A stretch of DNA of 64,000 nucleotides from Bryobacterales bacterium (lineage in GTDB: Bacteria > Acidobacteriota > Terriglobia > Bryobacterales > UBA6623): the NCBI GenBank assembly GCA_028819255.1, contig JAPPMB010000114.1:64998-128997 (forward strand), read 5' to 3'. The notes beneath the pieces were generated by a model. It searched no databases. It was not told the origin of the DNA and was given only the letters and a program-made list of their open reading frames with translations. The translations under genes and the position numbers were made by a program. Positions 62,188 to 64,000 of the stretch are shown here, piece after piece. Position 1 is the first letter of the stretch; the number at the start of each line of letters is the position of its first letter.

Positions 62188-62823
62188 CTAGACCTCCCGG
62201 ATCGTGTCCGACATCACGTAGAACTGGAACCTCTCCGGCGGCAGCGACGCCTCTTCCTCCCTGCTCGCCCCTGCCCAGGCATGGTAGGCGGTCGAGGCCA
62301 GCGAAGAGTTGAGGAGGAAGAGGAACTTCTCCGACAGAAACTCGATCGGCGGCGGCTGACGGAACGTCAGCCTGTAGCCCATGGCGTTCTCGAGGACGAT
62401 GTCGGTGTCGGTCGCCTGCTTGTCCTCCAGCAGCGTCACAAAACTCGCACGCCCCGCGTGAGGCCAGACGTCCGGGCGCAGCAGCGACCGGAGGTTCGGC
62501 TGCGTCTCAAAGCTGATCTCGCATTGCCGGATCCATTCGAGTACGGACTCCCCCCAGGTCCAGTGCCGGACGAATCTGCGGTACTGGTCGACCAGGCTCG
62601 CCGCGAGTCCGAACCGGGCGTTCTCAAGCTGGTTCTCCGCGTTCAGGGCGTCCTGGGTCGGGCCGGGGATCAGGGACTCCGACTCCACGATGCTGCCCGC
62701 GCTGTAGAACAGCGCTTCCAGCTCGCTGAGGTCGGGACTCGACTTGAGCATCAGCGGTGGCAGCTCGAAGGCGCGGTCTCCCGGAATCTCGACGTACTTC
62801 CGGTTGCCCAGAATCACCACCAT
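62188..62823 (-). CDS. Conserved-looking protein of unknown function
   Basis: A 211-aa soluble protein with no signal peptide. Composition and codon use look like a real gene: 'MVVILGNRKYVEIPGDRAFELPPLMLKSSPDLSELE'-type opening, mid 'WTWGESVLEWIRQCEISFETQ', and end 'ERFQFYVMSDTIREV'. No family recognised and no catalytic motif apparent. A TACAAT at 62875-62880 may be its promoter, giving a ~45-base leader. Between the Gfo/Idh gene and the PcaB-like gene, same direction. Confidence 0.6.
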   Translation of the reverse strand: MVVILGNRKYVEIPGDRAFELPPLMLKSSPDLSELEALFYSAGSIVESESLIPGPTQDALNAENQLENARFGLAASLVDQYRRFVRHWTWGESVLEWIRQCEISFETQPNLRSLLRPDVWPHAGRASFVTLLEDKQATDTDIVLENAMGYRLTFRQPPPIEFLSEKFLFLLNSSLASTAYHAWAGASREEEASLPPERFQFYVMSDTIREV

Positions 62824-62917
62824 CTCCGCCGCGCCGGCTGCTGGGCCGGCTCCTCCGGTATTCCCTTGGCCATTATTGTAGTGACATGCGGCGGTCGGCT
62901 GCGAGGTTCGTCGCTCG

Positions 62918-64000
62918 CTACGGTGCGTTCGCCGACTCGATCGCGCGGTCGATGAAGGCGTCGGCGGAACCCAGAAGGGTTGAAGGGTCCCTCAGGGAAG
63001 CCCAGTCCACGGGGGCGCGGGTCTCCCGCTCCAGGATGTCGAGCAGGCCCTCCCCGCTCGCCCTCGCCGCCCGGGCGGCCTTTCCGACGATCCGCCGGGC
63101 CTCCTCCCATGAGCAGTGCTCCCCCAGCGCGATGGCGGCCGCTTCAGCCAGGACCGTCCCGGCGGAGGACTCGATGTTCCGCATCATGCGCTGCTTGTCC
63201 GCCTCGATCGACCGCGCCACCTCGAGTCCGAGCCGCAGCGACGCTCCGGTGAGAACAGTCATCTGCGGCAGCGTCAGCCATTCGAGGGTCCAGGCGCTTC
63301 CGTCGCGCTCCTGTTCCTGGATCACGGCCTGATGCATCGAGGCCAGCAGGCCCGAGTTGGCGCGGCCGATCGCGACCAGTGTTTCCGACCGCACGGGATT
63401 GGACTTGTGCGGCATCGCACTGGAATCCCCGCGACTCCCCTCGCTCACCTCGCCGACTTCCGACTGCGCGAGCAGCACGAGATCCCTGCCCATCTTGGCC
63501 AGCGATCCCGAGACCAGCGAGAGCCAGCTTGCGAGTTCCGCAAGGCCGTCGCGCTGGCCGTGCCACGGTGTCGGCGGCGCGGCCAGCCCCAGTTCCCGGG
63601 CAAGCCCCTCCATGACCGCGATCCCGCGGCTGCCGAGAGCGCCCAGCGTTCCGGCGGCACCGCCCAGCTGCACGGTCAATACGCGGGGGCGCAGTTCCGC
63701 AAGGCGCCTGCGGTGCCTGCCGAGAGGCGCCAGCCAGCCCGCCGCCTTCAGTCCGAAGGTCGTCGGGACAGCTTGCTGGCTCCTTGTGCGCCCCGCCATC
63801 ACGGTGCCGCGGTGTCGGCGCGCAACCCCCGCGAGGGTGCCGACGATGGCTGCAATGCGCTCGTCGAACACGTCGAGCGCCGTGCTCAGGCGCATGGCCA
63901 GAGCCGTGTCGAGGACATCCTGTGCCGTCGCTCCGCGATGGACATGGTCGGCGGCGGGGCCGCATTCCTTGCGCAGCAGGCCCACAAGCGCTGCGACCGG
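62918..64000 (-). CDS. PcaB-like lyase (3-carboxy-cis,cis-muconate cycloisomerase), 5'-truncated
   Basis: The C-terminal ~360 residues of a fumarase/aspartase-superfamily enzyme; the frame is open to the window edge so the N-terminus is missing. The superfamily signature reads 'SSAMPHKSNPVRSE'. 'VMAGRTRSQQAVPTTFGLKAAGWLAPL' and 'VLTVQLGGAAGTLGALGSRG' point to PcaB of the protocatechuate pathway rather than adenylosuccinate lyase. The upstream His of the 'HRGATAQDVLDT' segment is present. No other pca gene is in view, so a different lyase substrate remains possible. Confidence 0.83.
   Translation of the reverse strand, partial: PVAALVGLLRKECGPAADHVHRGATAQDVLDTALAMRLSTALDVFDERIAAIVGTLAGVARRHRGTVMAGRTRSQQAVPTTFGLKAAGWLAPLGRHRRRLAELRPRVLTVQLGGAAGTLGALGSRGIAVMEGLARELGLAAPPTPWHGQRDGLAELASWLSLVSGSLAKMGRDLVLLAQSEVGEVSEGSRGDSSAMPHKSNPVRSETLVAIGRANSGLLASMHQAVIQEQERDGSAWTLEWLTLPQMTVLTGASLRLGLEVARSIEADKQRMMRNIESSAGTVLAEAAAIALGEHCSWEEARRIVGKAARAARASGEGLLDILERETRAPVDWASLRDPSTLLGSADAFIDRAIESANAP

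Noticed and set aside
1-64000. tRNA, rRNA or CRISPR arrays
   Set aside because: No T-arm-like GTTCRA context with matching acceptor ends, no rRNA stretches and no regularly spaced short repeats were found by eye.
62918-64000. Adenylosuccinate lyase or argininosuccinate lyase
   Set aside because: The shared SSAMPHKSNP signature fits all of these, but the AGRTRSQQAVPTTFGLKAAGW and LQ/LTVQLGGAAGTL segments are those of PcaB-type enzymes.

Overview
This is a GC-rich bacterial chromosomal segment of about 50 genes on both strands. No rRNA, tRNA or CRISPR was seen. The gene content suggests Acidobacteriota or a close relative (an inference, not a placement). Grounds: DUF1553/DUF1501 secreted pairs, a very large TonB-dependent receptor with an N-terminal carboxypeptidase-regulatory-like domain, a DUF6152 protein, paired DUF6644-type membrane proteins, a tripartite tricarboxylate (TTT) transporter next to a sulfatase, and many twin-arginine (Tat) tagged oxidoreductases. 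The first ~70 bases are a poly-C run that looks like a contig-end artefact.

Layout. 0.07-2.4 kb: truncated DUF1553 gene plus DUF1501 gene. 2.6-10.7 kb: housekeeping genes (DUF4202, rsmE, an EEP-fold hydrolase, metW, a heptosyltransferase-like enzyme, KDPG aldolase, a DegT aminotransferase, an ABM-domain protein, a queuosine-precursor transporter). 10.7-13.6 kb: a second DUF1501 gene, a decayed TonB-receptor fragment and a VapBC-type toxin-antitoxin pair. 13.9-19.6 kb (minus): TTT transporter, then a PQQ-type beta-propeller and a sulfatase. 19.8-33 kb: a HAD phosphatase, malic enzyme fused to a phosphotransacetylase domain, two related monohaem cytochrome-like proteins, a double alpha/beta-hydrolase, oxidoreductases, a methylmalonate-semialdehyde dehydrogenase-like enzyme and membrane proteins. 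33.6-35.4 kb: a two-gene restriction-modification system made of a D12-class adenine methylase and a NotI-family-like nuclease. 35.7-44.2 kb: two related secreted proteins, dapA, the TonB receptor, and an ECF sigma/anti-sigma pair whose anti-sigma factor carries two zinc-finger motifs. 44.6-52.1 kb: an SDR-DUF2867 protein, a three-subunit xanthine-dehydrogenase-family operon, purC and a Tat-tagged TIM-barrel protein.

52.1-58.5 kb is an accessory island. Two same-orientation copies of a ~330-bp element, each with the end of an ISL3-like transposase, flank a broken ISNCY-like transposase, an orphan C-terminal ORF and a YhaO-YhaN (SbcCD-like) nuclease/ATPase pair. A nine-codon leader ORF overlaps the start of the YhaO-like gene. 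58.6-64 kb: Tat-tagged aldo/keto reductase, beta-propeller and Gfo/Idh/MocA proteins, an unknown protein, and a truncated PcaB-like lyase.

Two initiation styles recur. Many first genes of transcription units have a TAnnnT hexamer about nine bases before the start codon and no Shine-Dalgarno, as expected for leaderless mRNAs. Downstream genes use Shine-Dalgarno sites or 4-bp stop/start overlaps. The most interesting loci are the NotI-like R-M system and the YhaO/YhaN island.
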